From contig CANFMT010000002.1 in assembly GCA_947448415.1 (NCBI GenBank), positions 1 to 62,697 of the forward strand: a DNA stretch of 62,697 nt, read 5' to 3'. A program made the translations under genes and the position numbers. Origin of the DNA: Burkholderiaceae bacterium. Lineage in GTDB: Bacteria; Pseudomonadota; Gammaproteobacteria; Burkholderiales; Burkholderiaceae. The notes beneath the pieces were generated by a model. That model was given only the letters and a program-made list of their open reading frames with translations, made no database searches and had not been told where the DNA came from. Shown here piece after piece: positions 27,777 to 36,417 of the stretch. Position 1 is the first letter of the stretch. Every line of letters begins with the position of its first letter.

Positions 27777-28430
27777 ATGAATATCAACGCTGATTACACT
27801 CAAAAAGTTGTCATCAATCATCATGATTTACCTTGGGTGCCCAGCCCCGAGACTGGTGTCGAGAGGCGAATGCTTGAGCGTATTGGTGATGAGGTAGCAA
27901 AAGCAACTTCCATTGTTCGCTATCAACCAGGCTCTCAGTTTAAAAATCACACGCATGAATTTGGCGAAGAGATATTTGTGTTAGATGGAGTATTTAGTGA
28001 TGAGACTGGCGACTATTCGGCTGGCACATACATCATGAATCCACCTGGATCATCACATGCCCCATTTAGTAAATTAGGCTGCACTCTATTTGTGAAGTTA
28101 AGGTACTTAGGGCCGGATCAGATTGAGCGAGAAGTTATTGATACCAAAATATCACCGTGGTATCAGGGTATGGTTTCAGGCCTTAATGTCATGCCACTCA
28201 TGCGACAGGGAAGTGGGTCAACATTGGTTCGTTGGGCCCCTCAAACCTATTTCAATCCACACAAACATTATGGCGGTGAAGAAATTTTTGTTGTGGATGG
28301 GGTATTTGAGGATGAACACGGACGCTATCCTACGGGTTCTTGGATCAGGAGTCCACATATGAGTTTGCACCAGCCTTTTAGTAAAGAGGGCTGTACCATT
28401 TTTGTGAAGACTGGGCATTTATTGGATTAA
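27777..28430 (+). CDS. Tandem ChrR-type cupin protein
   Basis: A 217-residue protein made of two ChrR-like cupin domains. Domain 1 has HTHEFGEEIFVLDGVFSDE and PPGSSHAPFS; domain 2 has HKHYGGEEIFVVDGVFEDE and HMSLHQPFS. Both end in a GCT[LI]FVK strand. In Rhodobacter ChrR, a single such cupin is joined to a zinc anti-sigma domain that controls the singlet-oxygen response; here that N-terminal domain and any neighbouring sigma factor are absent. It may be a stand-alone sensor or enzyme. The gene starts just outside the tRNA-Met scar. Confidence 0.85.
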   Translation: MNINADYTQKVVINHHDLPWVPSPETGVERRMLERIGDEVAKATSIVRYQPGSQFKNHTHEFGEEIFVLDGVFSDETGDYSAGTYIMNPPGSSHAPFSKLGCTLFVKLRYLGPDQIEREVIDTKISPWYQGMVSGLNVMPLMRQGSGSTLVRWAPQTYFNPHKHYGGEEIFVVDGVFEDEHGRYPTGSWIRSPHMSLHQPFSKEGCTIFVKTGHLLD

Positions 28431-28617
28431 ATGAGCGCCTAAGATGGATGGCTTAACTAGTCTTCATAGCAAGATAGATAAATCGATATAAAAAGTAATG
28501 TATTCTTCAATTACTGAGTTCTTGATAAGGCCAGCATAGTCATTTTTAATGATTTAAATTATCTAAAGCCTATCGCAATTAATGGCCTTGATCTTTTATA
28601 TAAAAGGGGAGTGGTAC

Positions 28618-29751
28618 GTGAAAATTAAAAATATAGTTAGTTTGCTAACCGTCTCATCATTCATTGTTGCATCAATTAGTAATGCAGTTGCATGTACTTC
28701 ACTGATGATGACTGATGTGAAAGGCAATGGATATCATGGTCGAACCCTGGAATTTAGTTCGGTTCTTCCTACTTCGATGACCTATTTTCCTGCTGGTACA
28801 AAAATTGAGTCTTTTACACCAGCAGGTAAGCAGGGTAAAACGTTCAATACCAAGTATGCGATTTTGGGGATGACTGCTCTTGCTGTCCCTACTGCCAAGC
28901 AAGTAACCTTTGCAGATGGCATGAATGACCATGGCCTTAGCATGAAAATTAACTGGTTAAATTCAACGACTGCAATTCCTGTTACGGCCGAAGACTCCAA
29001 GCTGTTATCGATCACCGATTTTGGATCTTGGGCTCTAGGTAATTTTCAGAGCGCTACTGAGCTCAAGGCAGCACTTGCAACTAAGGAAACAGAATTTTGG
29101 CTACCAATCCTAAAAGATTTCAGCCCGAATCCATGGCCTCAGCACTATCACTTTGTAGATAAAACCGGTGGCAATCTGGTTGTAGAGTTTACAAACAATA
29201 AAATGAATGTGTATGACAATCCCGTTGGCGTGTTAACAAATGGCCCTGATTTCCCATGGCATCTACAAAATTTGAGCAACTATACGTTTACAAATGTGGA
29301 TAAAAATACTGGTAAGTTAGGAAAGCTGCAATTGGCAACTCAAGATTCTGGCATTGCTTTGACTGCATTGCCGTCCGCGCAGACATCACAAGGTCGTTTT
29401 GTCAAAGCAGCATTCTATGTAAATTATGTACGTAAGGGTAAGACCCCTGATGAAGCGATGAATATGCTTGCCCACGTGATGAATAACTTTGATCGACCAT
29501 ATGATTTAACGATCGATGGGGCGGGAGGCTCTGGCGATGGGGTTCGAGGTAAAGGCTTTTCAAGTGAGGTGACTTTGTGGACTACGATGAGCGATTTAAA
29601 TCGTAATCAATATTACGTGCGTAGTATTAATGCCATGAATTTTGCTATGGTGGATATGAATAAGCTAAGTAATATCAAGCAAATCAAGTCAATCTCGAGC
29701 TACGATGTCGATAAAGCGGGTGCGGATCTCTTTGTAGTATTAAATAAATAG
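28618..29751 (+). CDS. Secreted linear amide C-N hydrolase (choloylglycine/penicillin V acylase family)
   Basis: I choose GTG 28618, which has GGGGAG upstream, over the longer frame from 28582. This gives 377 residues with a signal peptide cleaved after NAVA, leaving C26 as the new N-terminus. That Cys (CTSLMM, then YHGRTLEFS) is the Ntn-hydrolase nucleophile of penicillin V acylases and bile-salt hydrolases. Periplasmic action on an amide such as an acyl-homoserine lactone or a peptide-like compound is possible, but the substrate is unknown. A strong terminator follows. Confidence 0.87.
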   Translation: MKIKNIVSLLTVSSFIVASISNAVACTSLMMTDVKGNGYHGRTLEFSSVLPTSMTYFPAGTKIESFTPAGKQGKTFNTKYAILGMTALAVPTAKQVTFADGMNDHGLSMKINWLNSTTAIPVTAEDSKLLSITDFGSWALGNFQSATELKAALATKETEFWLPILKDFSPNPWPQHYHFVDKTGGNLVVEFTNNKMNVYDNPVGVLTNGPDFPWHLQNLSNYTFTNVDKNTGKLGKLQLATQDSGIALTALPSAQTSQGRFVKAAFYVNYVRKGKTPDEAMNMLAHVMNNFDRPYDLTIDGAGGSGDGVRGKGFSSEVTLWTTMSDLNRNQYYVRSINAMNFAMVDMNKLSNIKQIKSISSYDVDKAGADLFVVLNK

Positions 29752-29811
29752 AGAGATTGAGTACAGTAATCTAATGCGAAACATCATTAGTGAGTCCATC
29801 AATGATAAGAG

Positions 29812-29842
29812 CGACTTAGGGAGTAATTTCTAAGTCGTTTTT
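29812..29842 (+). terminator. Intrinsic terminator after the amide hydrolase gene
   Basis: CGACTTAG (29812-29819) pairs perfectly with CTAAGTCG (29830-29837), followed by TTTTTC. An 8-bp stem, 10-base loop and T-run make a classic rho-independent terminator. The rest of the gap 29752-30045 shows nothing recognisable. Confidence 0.85.
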
Positions 29843-30045
29843 CTTTGTTTATTACTAGTTGTATAGATAATCAGCCCCATCTTGTGTGCAACCCCATGAT
29901 TGTTATTTCTAAGTTGCTCCACAGGCTCCTCGGATGGCTGCAGAGAAAATAGGTGCTGCTGCTGATATTCCTAATATAAAATTCATACTAATACATTAAG
30001 CTTTGTTGAATACCTTATGTTGCTAAATTTCTATATGGACCTATT

Positions 30046-30909
30046 GTGCCCAATAAAACTAACGAATTAATTCTCTGGCTGCTCGTTGCGCTCTCTGTCA
30101 CTCTTTCTGTGCTTGCTGCAATGCCATCTACCGCTAGTATTGCAGGTAGCCTCAGTATTGTCGGCACACTTGCTCGACTAATTTTTGCACTCATACATGG
30201 ATCTCAGAGATTAGGCTGGCGAAAGCTTAGTGTGTTGCTACTCATCACCTGTGTTGTTAGTTGGTGCTACGAATCAATGAGTATCGCAACAGGCTTTCCT
30301 TTTGGGAATTATGTGTATACCGCAGAATTAGGCCCAAAACTGGGAACCGTTCCTGTGATGATCATGCCGGCCTATTTCGGCGTCTGTTATCTTGCTTGGG
30401 TTTTGGCACATGTGCTTTTAGATAAGTTTGATCGCCAAATTGATTCATCTTCGCTATTTACCATTCCTGTTATCTCAGCTTTTATTATGGTGATGTGGGA
30501 TATGAGCATTGACCCGGCATCATCAACAGTAAAGCATGAGTGGATTTGGCAGGATGGGGGAAGTTATTTTGGTGTGCCTTTTTCTAATTTCCTTGGCTGG
30601 TTTTTATGCGTCTATACCGTCTTCCAGCTTTGGGCAATCTATTTAATTCGTGCAAAACAGGCGGAACATTGTTCTTTAGATGACTATAAGTCGAGCTGGT
30701 ATCTGTCTATTGCTCTCTATGGGTCTATTTTTCTACAGCCCATTATGGCTGCTGCTTTGATGGCTGGTGGTACCGTTACGGATGCAGGCTCCCAAATTTG
30801 GCCTTTAAAAGCGCTTTATGAATCATTGGGACTCGTATCCATGTTTACGATGCTGTTTGTAGTCTGTCTAGCTTTTTTTAAGGTACGCAGCAATGCAAGC
30901 TTGAAATAA
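30046..30909 (+). CDS. CruF-like carotenoid biosynthesis membrane protein (DUF422)
   Basis: A 287-residue protein with about seven membrane helices, recognised by GFPFGNYVYTAELGPKLGTVPVMIMPAYF and VMWDMSIDPASS, the core of the DUF422/CruF family. Family members hydrate the psi ends of acyclic carotenoids. The start is GTG 30046; an ATG 11 bases upstream is out of frame. It stands alone, 9 kb from the photosynthesis genes, and the crt genes are not in view. A role in making hydroxylated carotenoids for this phototroph is an inference. Confidence 0.75.
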   Translation: MPNKTNELILWLLVALSVTLSVLAAMPSTASIAGSLSIVGTLARLIFALIHGSQRLGWRKLSVLLLITCVVSWCYESMSIATGFPFGNYVYTAELGPKLGTVPVMIMPAYFGVCYLAWVLAHVLLDKFDRQIDSSSLFTIPVISAFIMVMWDMSIDPASSTVKHEWIWQDGGSYFGVPFSNFLGWFLCVYTVFQLWAIYLIRAKQAEHCSLDDYKSSWYLSIALYGSIFLQPIMAAALMAGGTVTDAGSQIWPLKALYESLGLVSMFTMLFVVCLAFFKVRSNASLK

Positions 30910-30976
30910 GTCAATGCAGTTAATTAAAAAAGCTAGGCAGTTTTATGATGAAGTTGTTAGCATCATTAGGGCATGC

Positions 30977-31378
30977 TTAAGATGAAGACTTAAGATCTCT
31001 TAAGTTATCTAAACTACTTTGATCTATTAAGAGTCGAACACCAAGCGAGCCAGAGTCAGCGCGAACTGGTAACTTTCTTAGGTTAATTTCAATCGATTTA
31101 ATTTCATGATATTTTGAGCAAGCCTCCACTATTCGAGTGATGAGTCTTTCTTGAGTTTCATAATGACCATCATTTGCCAGTAGATCGATTTCAACTACAA
31201 GGGGATCATAGTCAAACACATTCTTCATGATGTCTTGTGAAATTAAGACTAGCTTTGGATCAATCCATAGTATTAAGTCTAAAAGATGCTCCTTGGGTAT
31301 GATGGCGCCAGGTTCATAAGTGCCAATTTGCGTCTGGAGCTTAAGATCTTTTAATTCAATACAAGCATTAGTGGGCAT
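30977..31378 (-). CDS. folB: Dihydroneopterin aldolase-like protein (FolB family)
   Basis: A 133-residue protein beginning CIELKDLKLQTQIGTYEPG, which matches the FolB N-terminal strand and the glutamate that binds the pterin. The other expected active-site lysine may be in INLRKLPVRADSG near the C-terminus. FolB cleaves dihydroneopterin in folate synthesis. Overall sequence is somewhat divergent, so a side role (epimerase or related T-fold enzyme) is possible. It lies 20 bases after the flavoprotein gene on the same strand and probably shares its transcript. Confidence 0.7.
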   Translation of the reverse strand: MPTNACIELKDLKLQTQIGTYEPGAIIPKEHLLDLILWIDPKLVLISQDIMKNVFDYDPLVVEIDLLANDGHYETQERLITRIVEACSKYHEIKSIEINLRKLPVRADSGSLGVRLLIDQSSLDNLRDLKSSS

Positions 31379-31398
31379 AACATTCCTAATAATAATTT

Positions 31399-32403
31399 TT
31401 AATAATTGATGCTTTGAATATGGGTAGCTAGTTTATGGCCGCTAAGCCAGGCACCTTCAACTCTTCCTCCATTAAGCCAGTCACCACAAAATCCTATCTT
31501 GAGATCTGCATTGAGGCAAAAGCCAGGGATTGGATTGGCATGGCCGCTTGCATAAAGCCAGCGATGAATAGAAATTTTTGCTTTATGACCATCTAATCCC
31601 AATTTCATTGCAGAATCGAGTATGAGCTTAGCTGCAGCATCTTTGTCTAGCGCTATCCATTCTTGGCTCCATTGAGGATTTGCATGAATTATCCAGGTCT
31701 CTTGACCGGAGCGATTTGGCTTTGAATTATTTCTACAAATCCAGCTGATTATTTCATTGTTGATAAAGGCCGCATCAAACGGTAGATTTAAGCTTTCAGC
31801 AAAGCTTGCAATCACCGTCCAGCAACCCTGCATATTCGCATTCAGAGCAAGTGCCTCAATTGACTTATCTATTGATTGAGCAAGAGCCATAGATTGCTGC
31901 GCTGGTAGGGCCAAAATAAGCCAATCGTATTGACGCTCTATATCACCGGCTTCTAGACTGTGAAGATGCCATTGATCGTGATCATAAGCAATTCGATCAA
32001 TAGTTTGATTCAATTTAATAGATAAATCCTTGGCTAAGTACTTTCCTGGCGAATTCATATCAGGAGTACCGACATACCGATTTTCTGCGGAGAAACAATC
32101 GATCCATTGATTGTCTTTAAATACCTTTAAGCGTGGTTTCCAGAGGGCGGCCACATTGGCATCAATCCACTCATCAAGCTCATTAATGAATAAAGGATCT
32201 CTCGCAGTAAAGTATTGCGCCCCATGATCTGCAGACCAATCAACTGCTTTTCGTGTACTCATGCGTCCGCTCACGCCGCGACTCTTTTCAAAGAGCTCTA
32301 CTTGGAAGCCTAGTTTTTTTAATTGTTTGGCACAGCTAAGACCTGATATACCAGCGCCAATGATGGCTGCACTCTGTTTCTTGGTTTGATGCTCATTCAT
32401 CAT
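31399..32403 (-). CDS. Renalase-like NAD(P)/FAD amine-oxidase-fold oxidoreductase
   Basis: A 334-residue flavoprotein with GAGISGLSCAKQL near the N-terminus, the GRMSTRK segment and DHGAQYFTARD. This combination marks the renalase-like branch of the amine oxidase fold; C-terminal FCGDWLNGGRVEGAWLSG completes FAD binding. Bacterial renalases oxidise aberrant dihydro-NAD(P) isomers, so a repair role is plausible but unproven. The start overlaps the AlkB-like gene by 11 bases. Confidence 0.82.
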   Translation of the reverse strand: MMNEHQTKKQSAAIIGAGISGLSCAKQLKKLGFQVELFEKSRGVSGRMSTRKAVDWSADHGAQYFTARDPLFINELDEWIDANVAALWKPRLKVFKDNQWIDCFSAENRYVGTPDMNSPGKYLAKDLSIKLNQTIDRIAYDHDQWHLHSLEAGDIERQYDWLILALPAQQSMALAQSIDKSIEALALNANMQGCWTVIASFAESLNLPFDAAFINNEIISWICRNNSKPNRSGQETWIIHANPQWSQEWIALDKDAAAKLILDSAMKLGLDGHKAKISIHRWLYASGHANPIPGFCLNADLKIGFCGDWLNGGRVEGAWLSGHKLATHIQSINY

Positions 32404-33022
32404 TGGGGATAATTTTTCTAAAAGTTAAATTGATACGCGGCGTATCAATAGTTTTAGTTTTGAGGAGTGCATGCTGCCAAAATTGTTGAGTAGGTGCATT
32501 CATGATGAGTACGCCGCCATTTTCAAGAAAGAGAGGGATGGTAGATCTATCCTTTTTATGCCTAAAGGCAAACTTGCGAGTGGAGCCTAGACTCAGAGAA
32601 GCAATTGGGGATCGTGCATCTAGCTCTTTTTCATCATCACTATGCCAGCCCATACCATCTTCTCCATCATGATAGAAATTAAGAAGACAGGAATTAAATT
32701 CAGATTGTGTGAGTTTTTCTAGTTGAACCTTAATGGAAAGCAGTTCTGAAGTCCATGCCTGTGGACTCCGTTTGATTCCAGAATAGGTATATGCACATGC
32801 TGGATCTCCAACCCAGGCTACTTTCCGACGAGTAGTCACTAACTTTCCGAACATGATGAGCTGGTCAGCCTCCCACTGAAGTGAATTCTGAAGCCGAGTC
32901 ATTAAGGCGATACTCTCTTCTAAATTTATAAAGCTTGGGTGATATTGAGCCGACCCATCCATGGGCAATATATTTAGCCCGCATTGGTCTTGATCAATTT
33001 CAGATAAGGAGATTTGATTCAT
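32393..33022 (-). CDS. AlkB-like 2-oxoglutarate/Fe(II) dioxygenase
   Basis: A 209-residue protein with the AlkB catalytic set: GMGWHSDDE (iron His and Asp), SLGSTRKFAFR, QHALLK (second iron His) and PRINLTFR (2-oxoglutarate Arg). NFYHDGEDG matches the nucleotide-recognition region of the AlkB/ALKBH2-3 branch. It most likely reverses alkylation damage on DNA or RNA bases. It is first in a short minus-strand operon with the flavoprotein and FolB-like genes. Confidence 0.9.
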   Translation of the reverse strand: MNQISLSEIDQDQCGLNILPMDGSAQYHPSFINLEESIALMTRLQNSLQWEADQLIMFGKLVTTRRKVAWVGDPACAYTYSGIKRSPQAWTSELLSIKVQLEKLTQSEFNSCLLNFYHDGEDGMGWHSDDEKELDARSPIASLSLGSTRKFAFRHKKDRSTIPLFLENGGVLIMNAPTQQFWQHALLKTKTIDTPRINLTFRKIIPNDE

Positions 33023-33153
33023 CGCTAGATGGGTGGGGATTTAAGCGCTAAGGTAATAAAAACTCTAGAATAGTCTTAATTTGTATTGTTGTTGATTCTG
33101 CGTTGATAGCTAAGGCAGTAAATTAATACTTCATCATTAATAAGGACTCAATT

Positions 33154-33333
33154 ATGAAATCTCCAGATAAGCGCTGCTGTGGATCTGGTGTTTGCATCAT
33201 CAATGATGCTGGAGAATGCTGGTGTGGCCAAGTTTGGGATGGTGAAAAAATGGCTGCACCCAAGTTAAATATAAAACCTGCACCACCCAAAGATCAGAAT
33301 CCAAGTCCAGAGAAAACTGAACCCGAGTTGTAG
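33154..33333 (+). CDS. Small cysteine-rich protein (59 aa)
   Basis: An ATG with AAGGA 8 bases upstream opens a 59-codon frame, MKSPDKRCCGSGVCIINDAG and onward, ending at TAG 33333. Five cysteines lie in the first 24 residues (CCGSGVC...CWC), followed by QVWDGEKM and a Pro/Lys-rich tail. The CCGSGxC...VWD layout resembles the small oxidoreductase-like N-terminal domain, which might bind a metal. No function is assigned. Its good ribosome site and ordered Cys pattern argue that it is real. Confidence 0.65.
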   Translation: MKSPDKRCCGSGVCIINDAGECWCGQVWDGEKMAAPKLNIKPAPPKDQNPSPEKTEPEL

Positions 33334-33408
33334 GGGGTAATTCCTAGCAATTTGCCAGCCTGGGCATAAGCTACTACCAATTTTGGTATTTGCAGTTCCA
33401 ATAGGGTT

Positions 33409-33732
33409 TTAAGTGTTCATTTTGGAGTCGGCAGTAAGACAACTCTTCATTGCCTTAAGCTCAATCTCCTTAAGCCATTCTGGTTTTGCTTTGGGATTCA
33501 TTAACAACTCATTCACTTGCCTATTACTTGAGCTTTTGGAAATATATTCTGCTAGGCAATTACAGTAAGGCTTAAAGTCGTCCTCAGTAAGTGCTTTCTT
33601 TTTAATATTTTTATGTTCTGCTAATTGCTCCTGGACACAGTTTTTTTGGAAATCACCAGAAATCGCTTGGGCTTGAGCGTACCAAGGTATTGATAGAAAA
33701 AAACCTACTATTAGTAACTTTAGTTTCAACAT
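33409..33732 (-). CDS. Small secreted protein, uncharacterised
   Basis: A 107-residue protein with a clear signal peptide (KLKLLIVGFFLSIPWYAQAQA) and a mostly helical mature part with four cysteines (NCVQEQ, YCNCLAEYI, SCLTAD) that could form two disulfides. I do not recognise the family. CNCLAEYI resembles small periplasmic proteins of betaproteobacteria. Upstream on the same strand, 139 bases away, is a LON-domain gene; no shared role is evident. Confidence 0.7.
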   Translation of the reverse strand: MLKLKLLIVGFFLSIPWYAQAQAISGDFQKNCVQEQLAEHKNIKKKALTEDDFKPYCNCLAEYISKSSSNRQVNELLMNPKAKPEWLKEIELKAMKSCLTADSKMNT

Positions 33733-33871
33733 AATTTTCCTGTTTATATAGGTGCTCTTCAGTACGGGTGAACTGCAATCATATATTTGGCTGCCGTTCT
33801 AGTTGGCATTTCTATTAAATCTATAGTTTTATTCACCAGAACTTTTTCTAGTGAGTTCATCAGGGGAGGAG

Positions 33872-34516
33872 TTAATGCATCATGAGACTTCTTAAATCGT
33901 CATCTTCAATAATTTCGGTAATGAGATCAAGTCTGATTCTCGGATTGGTTTGCGCCAGCAAATGATTCTTTTGGGCTAATGAGATTGGCAGAAGTTCCGC
34001 AAGGCGGTTTGATACCCATCCACAATCATCTACCTTAAATGGTTTCTTAAAAGGCGCATCCCCCAAAAGATCTTCACTTTGAATAAGTGAAATGATCTCA
34101 TCTAATAGCTCGGCAACTTTTTGATATTCTTGGGGGATAGGCATAAGGGGATCATTTTCTAAGAGCTCCACTTCTCCAATCCAAAGTCCATTAGCCTCTT
34201 GTTTGCTACTGATGAGTTTGAAGCGCTGTGTACCAAATGACTTTGTCATGTATAGAGCAGGCTGAACGGGGTCAAAGTCTTCAATTTGAGCCAGCGTGCC
34301 AATTTTGGCGAAGGATAGCGATATATCCTCTTCGCTAATATCTGAATTTTTGATGATGCTTACCACGCCAAATTCTGTCTTTTCACGCAAACATTGCTTA
34401 ATCATATCGAGATAGCGGGCCTCAAAAATCTTCAAAGCAATCACGCCATCTGGGAAAAGAACCGTCCCAAGAGGAAATAAAGGTATCTTGCGAAGGGTGG
34501 AGGTTGAATTGGCCAT
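33872..34516 (-). CDS. LON substrate-binding-domain protein
   Basis: A 214-residue protein consisting only of the N-terminal LON domain: IPLFPLGTVLFPDGVIALKIFEARYLDMI and FGVVSI are typical, and there is no AAA or protease part. Stand-alone LON-domain proteins are common in proteobacteria, and their function is not settled. The C-terminal DLITEIIEDDDLRSLMM is a helical tail. It is divergent from the small gene at 34646. Confidence 0.88.
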   Translation of the reverse strand: MANSTSTLRKIPLFPLGTVLFPDGVIALKIFEARYLDMIKQCLREKTEFGVVSIIKNSDISEEDISLSFAKIGTLAQIEDFDPVQPALYMTKSFGTQRFKLISSKQEANGLWIGEVELLENDPLMPIPQEYQKVAELLDEIISLIQSEDLLGDAPFKKPFKVDDCGWVSNRLAELLPISLAQKNHLLAQTNPRIRLDLITEIIEDDDLRSLMMH

Positions 34517-34645
34517 CTAATTAATTTAATGTATTTCATGGAACTTTGCTGGCAGTTAAAGAAAAAATACCCCTACCATTTCGCCCTAGGCTCAGCAACA
34601 TTTCTCATTTACGTTTACATTTAAGCTAATTACCAGGAGATTCAA

Positions 34646-34795
34646 ATGATTCAAAAATTGCGTGTCAAGCTCGCTCGTTGGATTTTAGGTAAGCATTGCC
34701 CTTGTTACCAAATGGGATATCACAGTATGGTCGATTTTCAACAACGAAGTGCCGACCAGTTAGCCAAAGCTCAAGCGCGCAATAAGATTCAATAA
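34646..34795 (+). CDS. Small basic protein (49 aa), uncharacterised
   Basis: ATG 34646 has AGGAGA 7 bases upstream and opens 49 codons: MIQKLRVKLARWILGKHCPC then YQMGYHSM, ending in a polar Gln/Ala-rich helix. The N-terminal 18 residues could form an amphipathic membrane-surface helix, and CPC is a possible metal or redox pair. The ribosome site is better than that of most genes nearby. No known family is recognised. Confidence 0.55.
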   Translation: MIQKLRVKLARWILGKHCPCYQMGYHSMVDFQQRSADQLAKAQARNKIQ

Positions 34796-34827
34796 CTCGC
34801 CAGTGTTAACTGGCTATCGAGCTGAAT

Positions 34828-35256
34828 ATGAAACGCTGGCAAATGCGAAGAAATTGCGCACTGACCCCAAAGCAATTGCTTCAGTTTTATATTGTCTTGG
34901 TATGTCTTTCATTGATTGTTGCAACAGGTTTCTGGCTTGCTGGGGTATGGATGATCCCGATCTTTACGGCTATAGAGCTTACTGCGGTAACGATTGGTTT
35001 TTTAATCTATTGCAGACATGCCCTTGATTGTGAAACGATTGAAATTCAAGGCAAACGTCTTCTGGTAAAGAAATTTATTGGATATAAAGAGACTGTTTAC
35101 GAATTCAATACTGAGTGGGTAAAAATAGAGCCCCCTGTTGATAACTCTAAGATATTTCACATTAGTCAGTCCAGTCTTAGGGTTGAGCTAGGTCAGTTCT
35201 TAAGGCATGAGCAGCAAATTGCTTTAATTTCCTCAGTTCGGGCGTGTCTAAGGTGA
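34828..35256 (+). CDS. DUF2244-type membrane protein
   Basis: A 142-residue protein: a short basic N-terminus (RRNCALTPKQLLQFY), two membrane helices (about 19-38 and 41-60) and a cytoplasmic domain with ALDCETIEIQGKRLLVKK. This is the DUF2244 arrangement, found beside cytochrome oxidase genes in many proteobacteria, but function is unknown. Here no oxidase gene is adjacent. Its 3' end overlaps the convergent gene by 9 bases. Confidence 0.78.
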   Translation: MKRWQMRRNCALTPKQLLQFYIVLVCLSLIVATGFWLAGVWMIPIFTAIELTAVTIGFLIYCRHALDCETIEIQGKRLLVKKFIGYKETVYEFNTEWVKIEPPVDNSKIFHISQSSLRVELGQFLRHEQQIALISSVRACLR

Positions 35257-35793
35257 TTGAGAATCACTCATGCGCCATGCTATTAAGCAACTAGAGAATA
35301 TCTGGATGCTTAGTGATACCAGCAAAATACCATTGAGCATGACAAAATAGTTTGCAAATGGCGAGGCCATTACTGGCATGCCATCTTGCAGCGCCGTTTC
35401 TTGCAAATAATCCATCCGCGGTATTAGTAAGAAGCTTGTGGCTGCAACGCAAATTATCAATATCAGCGATGGAACGCGGATTGCTTTTAATCGAGATACA
35501 CCTCTCTTAATCAAAATATTGGAGAGGCTTAAGAGGACAAACGCACATCCCAAGAAGTAGTAGGACAGGTGTTGTATTAATAAGTGAGCAATCATTCCGG
35601 CTGCCTGAGAATCTTCCATTAAAAGATAGGCACTTAAGCAGCCGAGAGATTGAGCCATGGTGCCTCCAGCTATAAATCCCGCAATGACTCGAAGTAAGCG
35701 GTGTGAAAGGGGGTATTGGTTTTGGTGGGCTTCAACCATGGGATAAAAAGGGTTAATTAATGCGCTGCAGCACAAAGTTTGAATCAGTTTCAT
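35248..35793 (-). CDS. Polytopic membrane protein, uncharacterised
   Basis: A 181-residue protein with about four membrane helices. The opening RLLRVIAGFIAGGTMAQSLGCLSAYLL recalls small iron-uptake accessory proteins, while LLIPRMDYLQETALQDG and the final helix resemble DUF4149-like proteins. I make no functional call. It is divergent from the Rrf2 gene, and the two putative start regions overlap slightly. Confidence 0.55.
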   Translation of the reverse strand: MKLIQTLCCSALINPFYPMVEAHQNQYPLSHRLLRVIAGFIAGGTMAQSLGCLSAYLLMEDSQAAGMIAHLLIQHLSYYFLGCAFVLLSLSNILIKRGVSRLKAIRVPSLILIICVAATSFLLIPRMDYLQETALQDGMPVMASPFANYFVMLNGILLVSLSIQIFSSCLIAWRMSDSQSP

Positions 35794-35814
35794 ACTAGCT
35801 CTAATCTAATTTAT

Positions 35815-36417
35815 ATGTCAAAACACCCCATGGAAGTCACTAAAGCAGTAAAAGTAGCCCTGAACGCCTTGGTTGATATTGCAAATCACTCGGCTAATGG
35901 TCAATTGGTATCCGTTCCGGAAATCGCCCAAAGGTTGCATATATCGATTAGTCGTATTGAGCTATTGCTGCGACCTCTACGAGAATCAGGGCTAGTCATT
36001 GGGATTAAAGGGCGAACTGGGGGCTATCAACTCTCAAAGGATCCTCGCATTATTACGATCAAGGACATTGTTCTGGCGATGAATAGGATCAAAAAAAGAA
36101 AAGTCGAAGTATCTGATATTGCAAAAGATCTCTACCAGTCACTAGAGGCTTATATGATGAATTGCATTTCTAATGTCACATTAGCCTCTGCCATTAAAGA
36201 TTGCATTCCAAGCTTTAGTGAAGTGCAAAAGGCGCCTGAGAGAAAGCCCTATTTTGCCCTTGAGACTGATGTGAAAGTTAAATCAGAAAAAAGAGCTAAA
36301 GGAGAAACTCAAAAGGTGATTAAGACCACCTTCAAAAAGGTTCAGGAAATTCCTCGTGGACCAAACTCCATTTTTAGCTTTGCCGACTATCTCAATAAAA
36401 ACTCACCAGCAAAATAA
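35815..36417 (+). CDS. Rrf2-family transcriptional regulator with extended tail
   Basis: The frame opens at 35779, but ATG 35815 (or 35830) is likelier, as Rrf2 proteins begin close to the helix VTKAVKVALNALVDIANHS. The winged helix follows (SVPEIAQRLHISISRIELLLRPLRESGLV, GRTGGYQLSKD). Only two cysteines (MNCISN, KDCIPS) are present where IscR has three, so Fe-S binding is uncertain. An unusual Lys-rich tail of about 60 residues extends the protein to about 200. The gene overlaps the nuclease gene by 62 bases. Confidence 0.8.
   Translation: MSKHPMEVTKAVKVALNALVDIANHSANGQLVSVPEIAQRLHISISRIELLLRPLRESGLVIGIKGRTGGYQLSKDPRIITIKDIVLAMNRIKKRKVEVSDIAKDLYQSLEAYMMNCISNVTLASAIKDCIPSFSEVQKAPERKPYFALETDVKVKSEKRAKGETQKVIKTTFKKVQEIPRGPNSIFSFADYLNKNSPAK

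Noticed and set aside
27609..27824. Minus-strand frame with WAHQDLNLGPKDYESRSPR
   Set aside because: This peptide is the well-known artefact of reading the antisense of a tRNA 3' half; the tRNA-Met fragment at 27627-27671 explains it.
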